NCBI RefSeq assembly: GCF_026898095.1
Contig: NZ_CP114015.1
Span: 2,542,001 to 2,606,000, forward strand
Reading direction: 5' to 3'
Length of the DNA: 64,000 bases
Origin: Arthrobacter sp. ATA002
GTDB taxonomy: Bacteria > Actinomycetota > Actinomycetes > Actinomycetales > Micrococcaceae
A program made the position numbers and the translations under genes. Shown piece after piece: positions 33,733 through 43,848 of the stretch; within the stretch, counting starts at the first letter, position 1; every line of letters begins with the position of its first letter. The notes beneath the pieces were generated by a model. That model was not told the DNA's origin and searched no databases. It saw nothing but the letters and a program-made list of their open reading frames with translations.

Positions 33733-34070
33733 AATTCTTACCCTCACCATCCGGTTGAGTTGGGTTGGTTGCGGCGAGCCCGCCGGTAGTTAGACCGGCT
33801 TGCTTCTTTGGCTCGGAGGTATCAACGCAACGGCGTGTCCGTTTGTGCCCGCAATCTCCAGATTTTTGCTGACGGAGGAGCAAATAGCTACAGCCGGGCC
33901 GCACAGCCGCCTCCCCTCAGCCCAAGGTTCTTCCTTCGAAGTTCGCCCGGCCAAAAAATCAGGGCTCCGGGACCCCCTGATTCGCGCCACACCCTTGCAA
34001 ACAGTAGGCATTCGGCCCTGCGGGTGGCATTGTTTCCAGAAGGAATTGCTATCGGGTGGAGGATTGGTTC
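33733..34070. other. Non-coding gap between DUF4193 and sepH
   Basis: The 338 bases between two divergently transcribed genes hold both promoters, but I cannot assign -10/-35 boxes with confidence. Open frames here are short, lack family motifs and ribosome-binding sites. The one clear structure is the minus-strand terminator at 33951-33982. Confidence 0.6.
33951..33982 (-). terminator. Intrinsic terminator on the minus strand with no gene upstream of it
   Basis: On the minus strand AATCAGGG pairs with CCCTGATT across a 10-base loop (arms 33975-33982 and 33957-33964), and the second arm runs directly into six T residues ending near 33953. This is a textbook Rho-independent shape. The DNA feeding it on that strand is the sepH 5' region, which has no minus-strand gene, so it may end an antisense or small RNA. 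Confidence 0.6.
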
Positions 34071-35536
34071 ATGCAGGATCTACGTCTCGTGGGTGTCCAT
34101 GAGGGTGGCGAGCATTTGCTGCTCAGCGGCAAGGGCGGGGAAACTTTCCGGCTTCACATGGACGAAGCGCTCAGGGTGGCGGTTTCCCGCTCCGTGCACC
34201 GGACCACTTCCGCGCCGGAACGGCCCGAGGGCCCGGCCATGACTCCGCGCGATATCCAGGCCCGGATCCGTTCCGGGGCCAGCGCCGAGGAGGTCGCGGA
34301 GATTTCCGGCCTCGACCTCGCGCACATTCGCCGCTACGAGGGTCCGGTCCGCGCCGAACGCGACTATGTCGCCCGTCAGGCCCAGGCCGTGGAAGTTGCA
34401 GCCCGCTCTCAGCCACCCACGACGGCTACCGCAGCACGTTCGGCGACAGCCCCGTCAACCTCGGCGATATGGTCAACCACCGCCTTAAGGCCTTCGGCGT
34501 GGACCCCGACGGCGTCGAATGGGACGCATGGCGGCGGCCGGATTCCACCTGGGATGTGGTGGCACGGTTTGACCTTGGCAGCGATTCCCAGGTTTCGGTG
34601 GGCGAGGAGCCTCCGGCCCGCTGGACCTTCAGCCCGCTGCGTAAGAGCGTGGCCAATGCCAACCGCTGGGCCCAGCTGCTCAGCGAGCTGGAACCCCTGG
34701 ACTCCCCCGTGCCCTCCCGCCGGCTCACCGCGGTGGCCGACCGCGTGTTCGACTTCGAAGCCGTAGCCCCGCCGGAAGCCGACGGCGCCGAGGCCGGCGA
34801 TGAGGACACCGACAACCTCCTCGAAGTCCTGCGCTCCCGCCGCGGCCAGCGGCTCGGCGCCGATGAGGACGGCGACGACGCCCTGGCAGCCCTGCTGGCC
34901 AAGGGCAGCATCCCGGCAGCCCATCCCCGCGACGGACACACCGAGCTCGACGACTCCGCATCGCCCCGCCCCCGCACCGGACGCGTCTCCCTGGCGCCCG
35001 CCGCCACAGACAGTGCAGACGCGCCCGACGCACCCGATTCACTCCGCCTGACGGACGGGGTGAGCCCCGGAACACGGGAAATCAGTGTCCTCGCCCGTCC
35101 GTTCCGCCGCCGCGGCGACGCGGCAGCAACGCCGGGCAGGGGTACTTCCGAGGAAGACACGGCCGGTGGCGACGCTGCCTCCGCCCCCGCCGCGGAAGAA
35201 CCCGGCGCGGCAGCATCCGGTCCGCAGGCGCCGGCGGCAAAGGCCGGCGTGGAGTCACCGACTACCACTGAGGCAGCGGTGGTCAATGACCCGCCGGCCG
35301 TTCCGGACAGCGCCTCGCCTGCCGCCGGCCGGAGCAAGGCCAAGACCGCCGGGCGGAAGGGCGGACGCACCGATTTCCCCTGGGACCGGATGAGCTCCGG
35401 CTCTCCGCGGAACGACGTCACCGGTTCCGACAGCACGCCCAAGGGCGAGGATCCCGCGGACAAGCGGACCATCAAGCCCAAGCGCTCATCGGTTCCCAGC
35501 TGGGACGAAATCGTCTTCGGCACCAAGGGCGACTAA
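34071..35536 (+). CDS. sepH: Cell-division regulator SepH (one frameshift)
   Basis: Actinobacterial FtsZ-binding division protein (DUF3071). It starts MQDLRLVGVHEGGEHLLL with GGAGG nine bases upstream. Residues about 57-95 form the helix-turn-helix that binds FtsZ and stimulates its assembly: TPRDIQARIRSGASAEEVAE and ISGLDLAHIRRYEGPV. The frame then breaks: CCC at 34402-34404 should be CCCC, giving PLSATHDGYRSTFGDSPVNL and joining VNHRLKAFGVDPDGVEWDAWR and the rest of the domain. The remaining 250 residues are acidic, Ala/Pro-rich and probably disordered, ending in a basic tail TIKPKRSSVPSWDEIVFG, also typical. Restored length about 488 aa. The gene stands alone. Confidence 0.92.
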
Positions 35537-35731
35537 CCCCGAGGGCATGACCGTGGCCATCAATGCCCTCGACACCCTGCGGTACCTGCAGAAGACCCAC
35601 CCGGCAGGCGGCCCAACAGCGTTTCGATCCGCAGTACGTTCCAGCCGGGGCGGCAGGCGCGGCATCCGGCGTGGGCACCCTGTTTCCACATCCGGCCGTT
35701 GAAAGCGGAACTCCCCGGAACCTGAGCTTGC

Positions 35732-36487
35732 TCAGGACACGTGCGGATGCACCGCGCAGACGTCCAAGTCCGCCGGTGCCTGCGCTGCCGCGTCGGAAAT
35801 GGACCGGGCCTTGTGCGCGGTAACCCGGCGCATGTAGTGCCGGCGGCACAGGGTCTCGTAGCCAACCACCGGGACGGTCTCCACGGCATCGGCAGCGAAC
35901 AGGGGTTCCTCCGTGACGCCGGCAGCCAGGCCGGCTGATCCTGCGGCCGGGGCGTGCTTGCCGACGTCGCCCACGACCACCTGGTCGCCCTCCACCACCA
36001 TGGTGCCGTCCACGGTGCGTGCGTTATGGGTGGCCCGGCGGCCGCACCAGCACAGGGCCCTGACCTGCAGCACTTCCATCCGGTCCGCCAATTCGATCAG
36101 GCGCTGGGAGCCGGGGAACAGCCGCGTCCGGAAGTCCGAGGTAATGCCAAAGGCGAAAACGTCAGCGCACAGCTCATCCACCACCCGGGCCAGCTGTTCC
36201 ACCTGTCCGGCGGAATAGAACTGGGCTTCATCGCAGATCAGGTAGTCGACCGGGTAGCCCGCACGCCGGCGCTCGGTCACTTCGTCCCAGAAGTCCGTGG
36301 CATCAGTGACTTCCACTGCAGCGGTGCGCAGTCCCAGCCGGGAGGAGATCACTGAATCTCCGGCACGGTCGTTGCGGCTAAAGAGGATGCCGCCGCGGCC
36401 GCGGGCACTGTGGTTGTAGTCCATCTGCAGGGCCAATGTGGATTTGCCGCAGTCCATGGTGCCGGAAAAGAAAACGAGCTCGGCCAA
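35732..36487 (-). CDS. tdk: Thymidine kinase
   Basis: Type II thymidine kinase that phosphorylates thymidine with ATP in the salvage pathway. Walker A reads GTMDCGKSTLALQMDYN, and Walker B/DExD reads YLICDEAQFYSAGQVEQLA. The zinc-binding lasso has VRALCWCGRRATHNAR and ETLCRRHYMRR, giving three Cys and a His. Length 251 aa, slightly above the usual 190-230 because of a long C-terminus (about 215-251) with DLDVCAVHPHVS. It ends 2 bases before nothing on this strand and starts 2 bases after the phosphodiesterase stop, so these two and DUF5998 form an operon. The 195-base gap to sepH shows no credible gene. Confidence 0.95.
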   Translation of the reverse strand: MAELVFFSGTMDCGKSTLALQMDYNHSARGRGGILFSRNDRAGDSVISSRLGLRTAAVEVTDATDFWDEVTERRRAGYPVDYLICDEAQFYSAGQVEQLARVVDELCADVFAFGITSDFRTRLFPGSQRLIELADRMEVLQVRALCWCGRRATHNARTVDGTMVVEGDQVVVGDVGKHAPAAGSAGLAAGVTEEPLFAADAVETVPVVGYETLCRRHYMRRVTAHKARSISDAAAQAPADLDVCAVHPHVS

Positions 36488-36489
36488 CG

Positions 36490-37725
36490 TTACTTCTTTC
36501 TCCCGCCGGCCTGTGCCCCGGGTTTACGCCGTGCCTCGGGCGCGGCGAGCTGCAGCAGCGGAACTTCCCGCTCGGCGCGGGTCAGGGAGCCGTGCTGGCC
36601 CACCACTTCCAGTGAGGAGGACTTCATGCGCCGCAGGTCATACAGTGCGATCGGCTCACGTGCCAGGATCAGCACGTCACCGATGCGCGGCAGCACGGAC
36701 CCGCTCACGACGGGTCCGAAATAGCCGGCGTCGACGGCTTCCTCACGGGTGGCGATCCAGATTTTGCTGCCGTAGGCGCTGCGCCAGGCGTCCATGAGCT
36801 GCTGCCGGTCCGCTTCACCGGTGCCCGGTTCCAGGTACAGATGCACCATGCGCGGTTCCCCGGCGGTGTGGCGCACCCCCGCAACCAGCGCCGGTTCCCC
36901 GGAAAAGTCGTACCGGTGCTCCGGAGCGATGTCCACCATGCCGTGGTCGGCGGTGAGCAGCAGCAGGGTGTCGGCCGGAAGGCGTGCGGCCAGCAGCTTT
37001 AGGGCACTGTCCAGCTCCTCAAGCTGGAAGCCCCACTGCGGCGACTGGGCGCCGTACTTGTGGCCGGCTTTATCCAGCTCGTTCCAGTACAGGTACATCA
37101 GCATCCGCGGCGCGCCGGCCAGGGCCTGGGCCGCTGCGGCCACCCGGGCATGGACGCCGGTGGCGCCGATGAATTCGCCGCCGCGCAGGGCCGCACGGGT
37201 CATGGCGGAGTCCTCGAAACGCGGAAGACTGACGGAGGCCACCGGAAGGTGCTCGGCGGCGCGTTCCAGGACGGTGGGGCAGGGCTGCCAGCGCGCCGGG
37301 TCCACCCCGGGATCCCAGTTCCCGAGCATGTTGACAACCTTGTCCTGCTCCGGATCCAGTACGTCATAGCCCACCATGCCGTGCTCGCCCGGCGGCAGCC
37401 CGGTGCCCAGCGAAGCAAGCGACGCCGCCGTCGTGGTCGGAAAGGCAGCCGTCAGGACGCGGGCCGAAGGCAGGAAGCCGCGCAGGAACGGAGCGTGCCC
37501 GCCGCGCTGCTTGAGCAGCGACCAGCCCAGTCCGTCCACCATGACCACGCACACGCGTTTGGCGGCCGGCAGGTTCAGGGTGTTCTCAAAACCGGGAACG
37601 CCAAGCACGGCAGCCGAGCTGGTCAGGACGTCGGCAACGCTGCTGCGGCCGTACGCCGGTGCCGGCGGCAGCCGTTCACCGGTGGGAGGGATGGAGGCGG
37701 GACCAGTGCCGGAAGGCGAACTCAT
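36490..37725 (-). CDS. Nucleotide pyrophosphatase / phosphodiesterase family protein
   Basis: Alkaline-phosphatase-superfamily hydrolase of 411 aa. The first metal site is VCVVMVDGLGWSLLK (Asp) and the nucleophile is the Thr in AAFPTTTAASLASLG. The second metal site is in YLYWNELDKAGHKYG (Asp and His) and LLLTADHGMVDI (Asp-His). These match type I phosphodiesterase/nucleotide pyrophosphatases, which cleave phosphodiester or diphosphate bonds; the substrate is not known. No signal peptide is evident, so it is probably cytoplasmic. It lies between DUF5998 (6 bases) and tdk (2 bases) in one operon, a typical actinobacterial arrangement. Confidence 0.9.
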   Translation of the reverse strand: MSSPSGTGPASIPPTGERLPPAPAYGRSSVADVLTSSAAVLGVPGFENTLNLPAAKRVCVVMVDGLGWSLLKQRGGHAPFLRGFLPSARVLTAAFPTTTAASLASLGTGLPPGEHGMVGYDVLDPEQDKVVNMLGNWDPGVDPARWQPCPTVLERAAEHLPVASVSLPRFEDSAMTRAALRGGEFIGATGVHARVAAAAQALAGAPRMLMYLYWNELDKAGHKYGAQSPQWGFQLEELDSALKLLAARLPADTLLLLTADHGMVDIAPEHRYDFSGEPALVAGVRHTAGEPRMVHLYLEPGTGEADRQQLMDAWRSAYGSKIWIATREEAVDAGYFGPVVSGSVLPRIGDVLILAREPIALYDLRRMKSSSLEVVGQHGSLTRAEREVPLLQLAAPEARRKPGAQAGGRKK

Positions 37726-37731
37726 GGCCCC

Positions 37732-38400
37732 TTACCGCTGGTGGTGGCTGCGGTTGAACCGGCTGCCGATTCCGGGGACCCGGCGCGCGTCGCCTGACTC
37801 GGACGGCCGCACGTTCAGGGTGTCCGTGTTGACCTTGCGCAGGGCCCGGGCAAAGTCCTTCGCGTTCTGCACCGCCTGCGCGCCGTCGGCTTCAGCACTG
37901 ACCCGGAGCACGATGTCCTCCTGAGCGATCGTGCCGGTGTAGCCGTGGTCGGCGTCGCACTGCGGATCGGCGCAGCCGGCCGGTCCCATGTCCAGCCGCT
38001 GGCCGCCGGACCAGGCAATCGCCAGAGTGAGCTCACGGGCCTGGTCGGAGGGCTTGTAGTCCTGCGGCTGGGCGTACATGTAGCCCAGGACCACCGAACG
38101 GATTTGCGTGACCGGCACCGATTCGGTGGAAACCTGGGCCATCATCTGCTCGCCGGCGTCGTCGAGCTGCTGGTCGTCGACGTGCGTAATCACCAGCATG
38201 TCTTCGGTCAGGACCAGCACGGTGATGTGGCGGTGCACCTCGGTGCGCTCGAAGTGGGTTTCCAGGTGAATGATGTGGGAGAGCGGCTCACGGCCGTCCA
38301 GGGCATCGTGGACCACGTCGGCCAGGAGCGTGGGGTAAAAGCCGGCCCGCTCCATGGAAGCGTCCAGGCTGCGGCGTTCAGCGGAAAGTAACGGCGACAT
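37732..38400 (-). CDS. DUF5998 family protein
   Basis: Protein of 222 aa starting MSPLLSAERRSLDASMERAG; GGAAGC precedes the ATG. Family features are YPTLLADVVHDALDGREPL, HIIHLETHFERTEVHRHITV, LVLTEDMLVITHVDDQQLDD, and a Cys/Asp segment MGPAGCADPQCDADHGYTGT. The fold is unknown, but the first half resembles a PH-like or YqeB-like beta sandwich; I would not assign a role. The family is restricted to actinobacteria and adjoins the phosphodiesterase gene. It is the first gene of the DUF5998-phosphodiesterase-tdk operon. Confidence 0.85.
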   Translation of the reverse strand: MSPLLSAERRSLDASMERAGFYPTLLADVVHDALDGREPLSHIIHLETHFERTEVHRHITVLVLTEDMLVITHVDDQQLDDAGEQMMAQVSTESVPVTQIRSVVLGYMYAQPQDYKPSDQARELTLAIAWSGGQRLDMGPAGCADPQCDADHGYTGTIAQEDIVLRVSAEADGAQAVQNAKDFARALRKVNTDTLNVRPSESGDARRVPGIGSRFNRSHHQR

Positions 38401-38498
38401 GCTTCCAGTTTCCCCCAGAGAGCGCCCCAGCACCTAAATGGCGCGCGGGTGTTTTTCGGGTTCGTTTCCGGACGCCGTCGCCGGCCTGTCGGGTGCCG

Positions 38499-41201
38499 CT
38501 AATTCCGCATCGCCCTCCGGGCGCTGTCCGTCCGCTGCTGCGGATTGCCGATCCGAATGTCCGCGCTGAGCACGGTGACGCCCGTGGTGGAGACCAGCAC
38601 GGGGTTGATTTCCAGCAGCGCAATTTCCGGATGCTCATCCTTGAGCAGGGCCAGCCGCGAAATCAGGTCCTCCAGGGCTCCAACGTCCGCCCTGGGCAGG
38701 CCCTGGTAGCCGAAGAGCTTTCCGGAGGCACGCGGTGCGCGGACCAAATCAGCGACGTCGGTATCCGTCAGCGGCGGAATGCCGTGCGCCCAGTCATCCA
38801 GCAGGTTCACCGCGTCTCCGGCCAGCCCGAAGGACAGCACCGGCCCCAGCAGCGGATCCTCGATCGCACGCACCGTGCAGCCCTGCCCCGACGGTGCCAT
38901 CGACTGCACTTCGAGCTCAAAGTTCCCGTAGGGCTCCAGGGCCTGCTTCATCTGTGCGATATCGCTGCGCAGTTCCTCGGGCGTGGAAATGTTCAGCCGG
39001 ACACCGCCCAGGTCCAGCCGGTGCCGCAGGTGCTCGTCCATGGTCTTGATGGCCACCGGCCAGCCGAGGGAATCCGCGGCCGCCACCGCCTCGTCCGCGG
39101 TTGTGAAGGGCACCGAGGGCAGCAGTTCCACGCCGTAGAAGCGCAGCAGGGCCGCCGTCTCCCCGGAGGTCAGCCGGGTCAGCCCGTCCCCGCTCACCCG
39201 GGATACGAGACCGGCGATGAAGGCGTGGGCGCCGTCGGGGTCGGCGCCGGCGGGCTCCGTGAAATGCCCGTGGTCCCGGGCGGACCATTCGGTGTAGCGA
39301 ATGAGGGAGGCGAGCGCCGCGACGGCGGCACCGGGGCTGGAAAAGCACGGCAGTCCGGGCTGGCGTCCTTCGCTTCCGCCTCCTCCGCTTTCGGGGTTCA
39401 GGAGGCCCTCCACATGGGAGCCGGGATCCATGATGCCGGTAAAGGCCGCCACCACCGGCTTGCCGGTTTCCGCCGCGCAGTCCTGCAGGCACTGCGCGAT
39501 TTTCTCGACCGTCAGCCCGGGCGAGGGCAGGAGGGTTACGACGGCGGCGTGGACGGCGTCGTCGGCGAGGGTTTTGGTGACGGCGGCACGCAGCAGCGGC
39601 AGAGCCACGCTCATCCCGGTGTCCAGGACCAGGTCGGTCTGCAGGCTCCCCAGCTCCAGGTCCAGGCCGAGCGCGGCATCCGCGACCACCCGGCCCAGCG
39701 CCGCGTTGTTGCTGAACACGGCCAGGGAACGGCCGGCAGGCAGCGGCTGGCTGACGGCAATCTGCGCGACGTCCATCAGCTGCTCATTCGTGCTGACCCG
39801 GATGACGCCGGACTGGCGCAGCATGGCGTCCAGGGCCCCGGCCGGCGCCTGCGTGGTGCGCACCGCATGGCCCGGGGGCAGCTTGAGCCCGGTGACTTCG
39901 GACTTGGCCACGATCACGGGTTTCGAGGTGGCGAGGCGGCGGGCAATGCGGGAGAACTTACGCGGGTTGCCCACGGATTCCAGGTACATGCCCACGACCC
40001 GGGTGTCGGTGTCGTCTTCCCAGTACTGCATGGCGTCGTTGCCGGAGACATCCGCCCGGTTCCCGGCCGAAACGGTGGAGGACAGCCCCAGGCTGCGGCG
40101 CTGGGCGGCGGCATAGAGCAGGACGCCGATGCCCGCGGACTGGCTGAACAGGCCCAGCCCGCCGCGCAGCGGCATGGACGGAGCCATGGAGGCGTTGAGG
40201 GAAACGCCGGGGCGGGTGTTGATTAGTCCCAGGGATGCGGGACCGACCACGCGCATGCCGTTTGCGCGGGCGTGCCGGACCAGGCGCCGCTGCCGGGCAA
40301 GGCCGCGTTCGCCGTCGTTCGCGAAGCCGGCACTGACGACCAGCAGCTCCTTGACCCCGGCGCGCGCGCATTCCTCCGCGACGGTGAGCACCTGGTCATA
40401 CGGCACGGCAATGATGGCCAGCTGCACCGGCTCCGGCACGTCGGCGATCCGTGCGTGGCAGACCATGCCCGCCAGTTCGAAGGCTTCGGGATTGACCGCA
40501 TAAACGGAGCCGGTGAAACCGCCCTCGATGATGTGCTCGAGCAGCTGGTAGCCCACCGATCCCCACTCGCGGCTGGCACCGATGACGGCCACCGAGGACG
40601 GGGAGAGCAGGTCCGCCACGCTGCGCGCCTCGGCCCGGTGTTCGCGGGCTTCCATCACCGCGCGGGACTTGTCCGTGGGATCGATGTTGAAGTCCAGGGC
40701 GATGACGCCGTCGTCGAAATGCCGGCGCACCTCATAGCCGGCGTCAGCGAAGACCCCGATCATTTTGCGGTTCTCCGGCAGCACCTCCGCGGAAAACCGG
40801 CGGATGCCGTTTTCCCGCGCGGCGGCGGCCAGGTGCTCCAGCAGGATCGACCCCAGTCCCCTGCCCTGGTGGCCGTCGGCGATGTTGAACGCCACTTCGG
40901 CCTCGGTGGGATCGTCCAGACGGTCGTAGCGGCCGATGCCGATGATTTCCGTGCCAATGGTGATGACAAACGCCACCCGGTCCCGGTAGTCCACATTCGT
41001 GAACCGGGCCAGTTCCTTGTTGCTCAGTTTCGCCTTGTAGGTGAAGAACCGCAGGTAGATGGAGCTCTGCGACTGCTTCATGTGGAACTCCTGCAGGGCC
41101 TGCGCATCCCCCGGAGTCACGGGCCTCAGATGCCCGGTGCCGCCGTCCCGCAACACCACGTCCGCTTCCCAATATTCGGGGTAATGTCCCTGCTCCGCCA
41201 T
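38499..41201 (-). CDS. Pat-type protein lysine acetyltransferase (GNAT fused to NDP-forming acyl-CoA synthetase-like domain)
   Basis: Protein of 900 aa. Residues about 1-165 are a GNAT domain with VAFNIADGHQGRGLGSILLEHL as the acetyl-CoA loop. Then comes a CoA-binding Rossmann domain (SSVAVIGASREWGSVG), a ligase domain with FSQSAGIGVLLYAAA, and a C-terminal ATP-grasp domain (about 670-900; SGETAALLRFYGVELLPS, VAIKTMDEHLRHR). In Salmonella Pat the order is reversed; the GNAT-first order is that described for Streptomyces lividans PatA. Such enzymes acetylate and so turn off acyl-CoA synthetases; in most the synthetase part is inactive and only senses metabolites. The catalytic His region of the synthetase part is not clear. 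Start MAEQGHYPEYWEADVVLRD at 41201. Confidence 0.9.
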   Translation of the reverse strand: MAEQGHYPEYWEADVVLRDGGTGHLRPVTPGDAQALQEFHMKQSQSSIYLRFFTYKAKLSNKELARFTNVDYRDRVAFVITIGTEIIGIGRYDRLDDPTEAEVAFNIADGHQGRGLGSILLEHLAAAARENGIRRFSAEVLPENRKMIGVFADAGYEVRRHFDDGVIALDFNIDPTDKSRAVMEAREHRAEARSVADLLSPSSVAVIGASREWGSVGYQLLEHIIEGGFTGSVYAVNPEAFELAGMVCHARIADVPEPVQLAIIAVPYDQVLTVAEECARAGVKELLVVSAGFANDGERGLARQRRLVRHARANGMRVVGPASLGLINTRPGVSLNASMAPSMPLRGGLGLFSQSAGIGVLLYAAAQRRSLGLSSTVSAGNRADVSGNDAMQYWEDDTDTRVVGMYLESVGNPRKFSRIARRLATSKPVIVAKSEVTGLKLPPGHAVRTTQAPAGALDAMLRQSGVIRVSTNEQLMDVAQIAVSQPLPAGRSLAVFSNNAALGRVVADAALGLDLELGSLQTDLVLDTGMSVALPLLRAAVTKTLADDAVHAAVVTLLPSPGLTVEKIAQCLQDCAAETGKPVVAAFTGIMDPGSHVEGLLNPESGGGGSEGRQPGLPCFSSPGAAVAALASLIRYTEWSARDHGHFTEPAGADPDGAHAFIAGLVSRVSGDGLTRLTSGETAALLRFYGVELLPSVPFTTADEAVAAADSLGWPVAIKTMDEHLRHRLDLGGVRLNISTPEELRSDIAQMKQALEPYGNFELEVQSMAPSGQGCTVRAIEDPLLGPVLSFGLAGDAVNLLDDWAHGIPPLTDTDVADLVRAPRASGKLFGYQGLPRADVGALEDLISRLALLKDEHPEIALLEINPVLVSTTGVTVLSADIRIGNPQQRTDSARRAMRN

Positions 41202-41312
41202 AGACTCAGAGTAGTGGGAATTTTTCTCCGCTGTCTGCAGGGCCGTCCGGCCGACACGCCGGAGCCCCCTGCACACCCGTTAACCCCCTAGTTGCAAGGA
41301 CCCGACACCAGC

Positions 41313-43838
41313 ATGGCCCGGCGCCAAACCGTCTCCAAAACCGCACCCGGCGAGGTCATCGCCGAGAACATCATCGACATTGATGTCACCACCGAGATGG
41401 AAGGTTCCTTCCTCGAGTACGCGTACTCGGTGATCTATTCACGCGCCCTCCCGGACGCCCGGGACGGGCTCAAGCCCGTGCAGCGGCGCATCCTGTACAT
41501 GATGGCGGATATGGGGCTGCGGCCGGACCGCGGCCACGTGAAGTCCGCCCGGGTGGTGGGCGAAGTGATGGGCAAGCTCCACCCCCACGGCGATTCCGCC
41601 ATTTACGACGCGATGGTGCGCATGGCGCAGAGCTGGGCGCTGCGCCTTCCGCTGATCGACGGGCACGGCAACTTCGGCTCCCTGGACGACGGCCCCGCCG
41701 CCGCGCGGTACACCGAGGCGCGCCTGGCCGCCCCGGCGCTGACGCTGACGGACCACCTGGACGAAGACGTCGTGGACTTCGTTCCCAACTATGACAACCA
41801 GCTGATGCAGCCCGAAGTGCTGCCCGCGGCGTTTCCCAACCTGCTGGTCAACGGCGCCTCCGGCATTGCGGTGGGCATGGCCACGAATATGGCTCCGCAC
41901 AACCTCGGCGAGGTGATCGCCGCCACCCGGCACCTGATTGCCAACCCCGGGGCCACCCTCGAGGAACTGATGCGTTTCATCCCCGGCCCCGACCTGCCCA
42001 GCGGCGGACGGATTGTGGGACTGGACGGCGTGCGCGACGCCTACGCCACCGGCCGCGGATCCTTCAAGACCCGGGCCAAGGTGGAGGTGGAGCAGCTGAC
42101 CGCCCGCCGCACCGGCCTGGTGGTCACCGAACTGCCGTACATGGTGGGGCCGGAAAAGGTCATCGAGAAAATCAAGGACGCCGTCACGTCCAAGAAGCTG
42201 CAGGGCATTTCCGACATTGTGGACCTGACCGACCGCAGCCACGGCCTGCGCCTGGTGATCGAGCTGAAGAACGGGTTCAATCCGAACGCCGTGCTGGCGC
42301 AGCTGTACAAGTACACGCCCATGGAAGACTCCTTCGGGATCAACAACGTCACGCTCGTGGACGGCCAGCCGCGGACCCTGGGCCTGGTGGAACTGCTGCA
42401 GGTCTATGTGGCGCACCGCCTCGGCGTCGTCCGCCGGCGCACCGCTTACCGGCTGCGCCGGAAGCAGGAGCGCCTGCACCTGGTCGAGGGCCTGCTCATC
42501 GCCATCGTGGACATTGACGAGGTCATCCAGATCATCCGGTCCTCGGACGAGACGGCCCAGGCCCGCGAACGGCTGATGGCGATCTACGACCTCACCGAGA
42601 TCCAGGCCAACCACATCCTGGAACTGCGGCTGCGCCAGCTCACCAAGTACTCCCGGCTTGAGCTCGAAAAGGAAAAGGACGACCTGCTGCTGGCCATCAA
42701 GGAGCTCCAGGCCATCCTGGACTCCGAGCCGCGGCTGCGCGCCGTCGTCTCCGACGAGCTCGGCGAAGTGGCCGCCAAGTACGCCACACCCCGGCGGACC
42801 GTGCTGCTCGAATCCGAGGCATCCTCACCGCTGAAGGGTGCTGCCGCCGCTCCGGCCGCCACCGGCAAGGGCGCCAAGGCCGCGCTGCCGCTGGAGATCG
42901 CCGACGATCCGTGCTGGGTCATCCTCACCAGTTCCGAGCAGCTGGCCCGCACGGCGAACCAGGAGCCGCTCACCGAGGCCGGCCAGCGGGTGCGGCACGA
43001 TGTGTTCCGTTCCGTGGTGAAAACGACGGCGCGCGGCGAGATCGGGGCCGTGACGTCATCGGGGCGGATGGTCCGGGTGCAGGTGCTGGACATGCCGGCC
43101 CTGCCGCCCACATCGGGCCTGCCGAACATGGCCGGCGGGGTCCCGGTCAAGGACTTCATGACCCTGGCCAGGGGCGAGAAGCTGGTGGGTCTGGTGCCGC
43201 TGAACGAAATCGTGGCCCTGGGCACGCGCAACGGCATCGTCAAGCGGGTGAACCCCGACTATCCGCTGAACCGGGACGACTGGGAAGCCATCACGCTCAA
43301 GCCCAAGGACGAAGTGGTGGGAGTGGCCGTGGCACAGCAGGACACCGATGAGCTGGTGTTCATTACCGAACAGGCGCAGCTGCTGCGCTTCAGTGCCTCG
43401 CTGGTCCGCCCGCAGGGCCGCACCGCAGGCGGCGTGGCCGGCATCAAGCTCGGTGCCGGTGACCGCGTGCTGTTCTTCGGGGTGGTGGCGCAGAACGATC
43501 CGGCGGCCGTCGTCGTCACCGTCTCCACCGGCAGCGAGACTATTCCGGGCACGCCCGGCGGATCGGTGAAGGTGACCGAATTCGCCGAGTATCCGGTGAA
43601 GGGCCGTGCCACGGGCGGCGTGCGAGCGCACCGCTTCCTGAAGGGCGAGGACGCCCTGGCGGTGGCGTGGGCCGGACACGGTCCGGCGAAGGCCGCGGCC
43701 GCCAACGGCGTAGCCCGCGCGCTGCCCACCGAACACGGCCGGCGGGACGGTTCGGGCATCCCGCTGACCAGCTCCGTGGATGAGGTTGGGCCGAGCAATA
43801 CGCCGGTCGAACCGGGCGAGGCTCCGGCCGCCGGCTAG
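41313..43838 (+). CDS. parC: DNA topoisomerase IV subunit A
   Basis: Breakage-reunion subunit (about 841 aa) of the type IIA topoisomerase that decatenates daughter chromosomes, partner of ParE encoded near 58-60 kb. The catalytic Tyr lies in [11 protein letters not shown] after FGSLDDGPA; the winged-helix/quinolone region reads [18 protein letters not shown], with the wild-type-like Ser, so no known target-site quinolone resistance is seen here. The tower and coiled-coil contain [17 protein letters not shown], and the C-terminal beta-pinwheel has degenerate blades. The end (about 800-841) is a Gly/Pro/Glu tail. ParC rather than GyrA is inferred from the separate parE and from the lack of a GyrA-box. 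MARRQT at 41313 is chosen; the open frame begins 7 codons earlier. Confidence 0.93.
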   Translation: MARRQTVSKTAPGEVIAENIIDIDVTTEMEGSFLEYAYSVIYSRALPDARDGLKPVQRRILYMMADMGLRPDRGHVKSARVVGEVMGKLHPHGDSAIYDAMVRMAQSWALRLPLIDGHGNFGSLDDGPAAARYTEARLAAPALTLTDHLDEDVVDFVPNYDNQLMQPEVLPAAFPNLLVNGASGIAVGMATNMAPHNLGEVIAATRHLIANPGATLEELMRFIPGPDLPSGGRIVGLDGVRDAYATGRGSFKTRAKVEVEQLTARRTGLVVTELPYMVGPEKVIEKIKDAVTSKKLQGISDIVDLTDRSHGLRLVIELKNGFNPNAVLAQLYKYTPMEDSFGINNVTLVDGQPRTLGLVELLQVYVAHRLGVVRRRTAYRLRRKQERLHLVEGLLIAIVDIDEVIQIIRSSDETAQARERLMAIYDLTEIQANHILELRLRQLTKYSRLELEKEKDDLLLAIKELQAILDSEPRLRAVVSDELGEVAAKYATPRRTVLLESEASSPLKGAAAAPAATGKGAKAALPLEIADDPCWVILTSSEQLARTANQEPLTEAGQRVRHDVFRSVVKTTARGEIGAVTSSGRMVRVQVLDMPALPPTSGLPNMAGGVPVKDFMTLARGEKLVGLVPLNEIVALGTRNGIVKRVNPDYPLNRDDWEAITLKPKDEVVGVAVAQQDTDELVFITEQAQLLRFSASLVRPQGRTAGGVAGIKLGAGDRVLFFGVVAQNDPAAVVVTVSTGSETIPGTPGGSVKVTEFAEYPVKGRATGGVRAHRFLKGEDALAVAWAGHGPAKAAAANGVARALPTEHGRRDGSGIPLTSSVDEVGPSNTPVEPGEAPAAG

Positions 43839-43848
43839 ACGAGGTGCG

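Noticed and set aside
35537..35731. Possible small gene with a GCRACRPGWNV segment between sepH and tdk
   Set aside because: The frame has no start or ribosome-binding site of its own, runs out of tdk, and matches no family I know.
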